A DNA stretch of 6,480 nucleotides from DAIDHZ01 sp035480255 (GTDB lineage Bacteria; Chlamydiota; Chlamydiia; Chlamydiales; SM23-39), in assembly GCA_964630875.1 (NCBI GenBank), contig CAZVXF010000037.1, forward strand, positions 1-6,480. The letters run 5' to 3'. Below the pieces are notes generated by a model that was given only the letters and a program-made list of their open reading frames with translations, was not told where the DNA came from and searched no databases. Shown piece after piece: positions 5,581-6,480 of the stretch (positions within the stretch are counted from its first letter, which is position 1; every line of letters starts with the position of its first letter). The translations under genes were made by a program, and so were the position numbers.

Positions 5581-5933
5581 GAATTTACTTATGGCTTTAT
5601 TCCTTTACCTGGAACTTTTGGAAGTAGATCATTCGTACAACTCGCAGAGGCTGTTAAGATTGCTGACAAAGGTCAATTTACAAGGGCTGGGAGGGGATTA
5701 ATGAAACATGGCTATAGGGAAGGAAGTATTTTCCCTAAACCTTTAGGCACACCTGATCAGATAAAGAACATGGGCAGCGAATTTTAGAATCAATTTTAGA
5801 ACATCCAGAGAAAAAATTAGTGGTTCGTAAACTTAAGAATTTTGGGGATGTTGTAGATATTTATGCTCCGCAAATTGGAGGTGCTCGTTATACAGCTGAT
5901 GGAAAATTCATTGGATTTTTAGAACCTTTTTAG
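5581..5933 (+). pseudogene. Orphan polymorphic-toxin C-terminal module, frameshifted
   Basis: The first part reads FTYGFIPLPGTFG, then ADKGQFTRAGRGLMKHGYREG, SIFPKPLGTPDQIKNMGSEF, and stops at TAG 5785-5787. In the -1 frame the protein resumes from 5784 as LESILEHPEKKLVV, NFGDVVDIYAPQIGGARYT and DGKFIGFLEPF, ending at TAG 5931. From memory, this 'AGRALxKHGxRxGSxFPKPxG ... GDVxDIxxP ... GARxxxDGxFIGFLEP' pattern is a C-terminal toxin module found at the ends of Rhs and CdiA-like proteins, presumably a nuclease. Conserved polar residues (His-Gly-x-Arg, Lys in FPK, Asp in GDVVDI, Arg in GAR) are candidate active-site residues. The module lacks its N-terminal delivery part and has no in-frame ATG before 5701. 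One extra T in the run 5782-5785 would restore the frame. It is either a real mutation or a sequencing error in a homopolymer. Confidence 0.7.
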
Positions 5934-5942
5934 GAAAGCACT

Positions 5943-6167
5943 ATGGAAAAATTTTGTATTACTATCGGTAGTCTCCCGCATAAAGAGCGTTTAGTTGCTG
6001 ATATTTTTTACGATAATGTTCAATGGGCCGAAATTTCCCAAGAAGTAGATGATGAGTTAGTCATTGAATTCTATGCCCATCCGAGAGGAGGGGATTGGTC
6101 TTTCCCTCTTGAAGAAGCTTTAAAAATCTTAGAACAAGCAAAAAACAAATTATTAGAGATCGAATAA
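5943..6167 (+). CDS. Probable immunity protein for the adjacent toxin module
   Basis: This encodes 74 residues, small, acidic and soluble: strand-like KFCITIGSLPHKERLVADIFYD, NVQWAEISQEVDDELVIEFY, then the C-terminal helix LEEALKILEQAKNKLLEIE. AGGAAAG (5932-5938) overlaps the toxin stop and lies close before the ATG, which follows that stop by 9 bases. Such tight coupling is typical of toxin-immunity pairs. Family recognition is by position and by memory of similar small proteins next to this toxin module; no binding residues can be assigned. The expected role is to bind and neutralise the toxin in the cytoplasm. The gene is intact although the toxin is broken, a usual end state when an immunity gene protects against the toxins of relatives. 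It could also be a free-standing small protein of other function. Confidence 0.65.
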   Translation: MEKFCITIGSLPHKERLVADIFYDNVQWAEISQEVDDELVIEFYAHPRGGDWSFPLEEALKILEQAKNKLLEIE

Positions 6168-6178
6168 AATACAGTCAT

Positions 6179-6256
6179 CCTATAAATCCGAAAAATGATT
6201 TTACAATTTTTAATATTGAACATACTCGTCATAGGAGTCCTCAAAATTTCTTGGTC
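6179..6256 (+). mobile_element. C-terminal scrap of an IS982-like transposase
   Basis: One frame reads INPKNDFTIFNIEHTRHRSP and then QNFLVNLF. From memory, the sequence IEHTRHRSPxNFLVNL is the near-terminal motif of IS982-family transposases, which normally continue with a hydrophobic stretch such as AGLIAY. Here the similarity breaks after FLVNL, and no catalytic part is present. It begins about 12 bases after the immunity gene stop and abuts intron sequence, so it is a recombination scar rather than a working element. Confidence 0.45.
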
Positions 6257-6266
6257 AATCTGTTCT

Positions 6267-6376
6267 GGAAACACGGGAAGAACTGTGACAAGGAATTTAA
6301 AAGAAACCGCCGTATGCGGAACCGCATGTACGGTGGTGTGAGAGGACGGGAGCTATGAGGCCCATTCCTACTCGAT
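6267..6376 (+). mobile_element. 3' end of a group II intron (domains V and VI)
   Basis: Domain V folds at 6306-6337. ACCGCCGTATGCG pairs with CGCATGTACGGTGGT around the tetraloop GAAC, leaving the diagnostic two-base bulge GT (6328-6329). The catalytic triad reads CGC (6308-6310) with a central G-T wobble. Domain VI follows: GAGAGGA (6340-6346) pairs with TCCT/CTC (6366-6373), leaving one bulged A at 6370. This is the expected branch-point adenosine, 6 bases before the intron end CTCGAT (6376). No reverse transcriptase or domains I-IV are present within the window, so it cannot move by itself. The left edge is inferred from where transposase similarity ends. Confidence 0.8.
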
Positions 6377-6425
6377 AATTGAAAATTCTAAGGAAATGCC
6401 GACAAAGTCAACATTCAATGAAAAT

Positions 6426-6480
6426 TGAGACTTGATGGATTCGAACCATCGACCCTCTCATTAAAAGTGAGATGCTCTAC
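6426..6480 (-). tRNA. tRNA-Lys (anticodon UUU), 5' end cut by window edge
   Basis: On the minus strand the 55 bases visible are: D-stem 3' strand GAGC, anticodon stem TCTCA/TGAGA with loop CTTTTAA (anticodon at 6465-6463), variable loop GGGTC, T-arm GATGG-TTCGAAT-CCATC, acceptor strand AAGTCTC and discriminator A (6426). CCA is not encoded. About 18 bases of the 5' end lie outside. Invariant bases (T33, TTCGAAT) are intact, so it is probably functional. It reads towards the mobile-element scraps, and its 3' end lies 49 bases from the intron end. Confidence 0.9.

Noticed and set aside
5782..5787. Programmed -1 frameshift as an explanation for the broken toxin
   Set aside because: The codons GAA TTT TAG do not form a slippery X XXY YYZ heptamer, so a mutation or sequencing error is more likely.

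Overview
The window is AT-rich bacterial DNA with a compact cluster of plus-strand genes, eroded mobile elements and a tRNA gene. The style suggests an accessory locus of an intracellular or amoeba-associated bacterium. It combines a caspase-like domain fused to Sel1/TPR repeats, small coiled-coil or membrane proteins with an Inc-like look, and a detached polymorphic-toxin module with its partner gene. A Chlamydia-related lineage (Parachlamydiaceae type) is my best guess, but that is inference; no marker gene here settles it.

Layout. Positions 1-384 (minus) hold the N-terminal 128 codons of a protein that resembles the winged-helix/dimerisation part of a SAM-dependent methyltransferase. It runs off the left edge and has a plausible promoter overlapped by a perfect palindrome. 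Positions 469-891 carry no convincing gene. At 892 a very strong Shine-Dalgarno precedes a 64-codon reading frame that overlaps the start of the main gene. Positions 1076-2599 encode a 507-residue protein with a candidate His103/Cys141 caspase-like dyad followed by Sel1/TPR repeats, including three tandem units of about 57 residues. After an AT-rich inverted repeat come a 175-residue coiled-coil protein with a hydrophobic C-terminus (2856-3383) and a 519-residue one-membrane-segment protein with a duplicated 44-residue unit near its C-terminus (3464-5023). Two tandemly duplicated 66-residue membrane proteins follow (5065-5265, 5346-5546). Their non-coding leaders are better conserved than their N-termini.

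The right side is a graveyard with one survivor. A polymorphic-toxin C-terminal module (about 5581-5933) has no proper start and carries a one-base frameshift in a T run. The adjacent 74-codon gene (5943-6167), probably its immunity partner, is intact. Then come the last codons of an IS982-like transposase, the 3' end of a group II intron with folded domains V and VI, and a partial tRNA-Lys(UUU) on the minus strand.

How the genes might work together is inference. The + strand run 1076-5546 could be an effector or defence-like cassette: a protease-like sensor/effector with protein-binding repeats, two larger membrane-associated partners and two small membrane proteins. The sequence does not prove they act jointly. 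The toxin-immunity remnant is probably a separate acquisition at a recombination-prone spot beside a tRNA gene.
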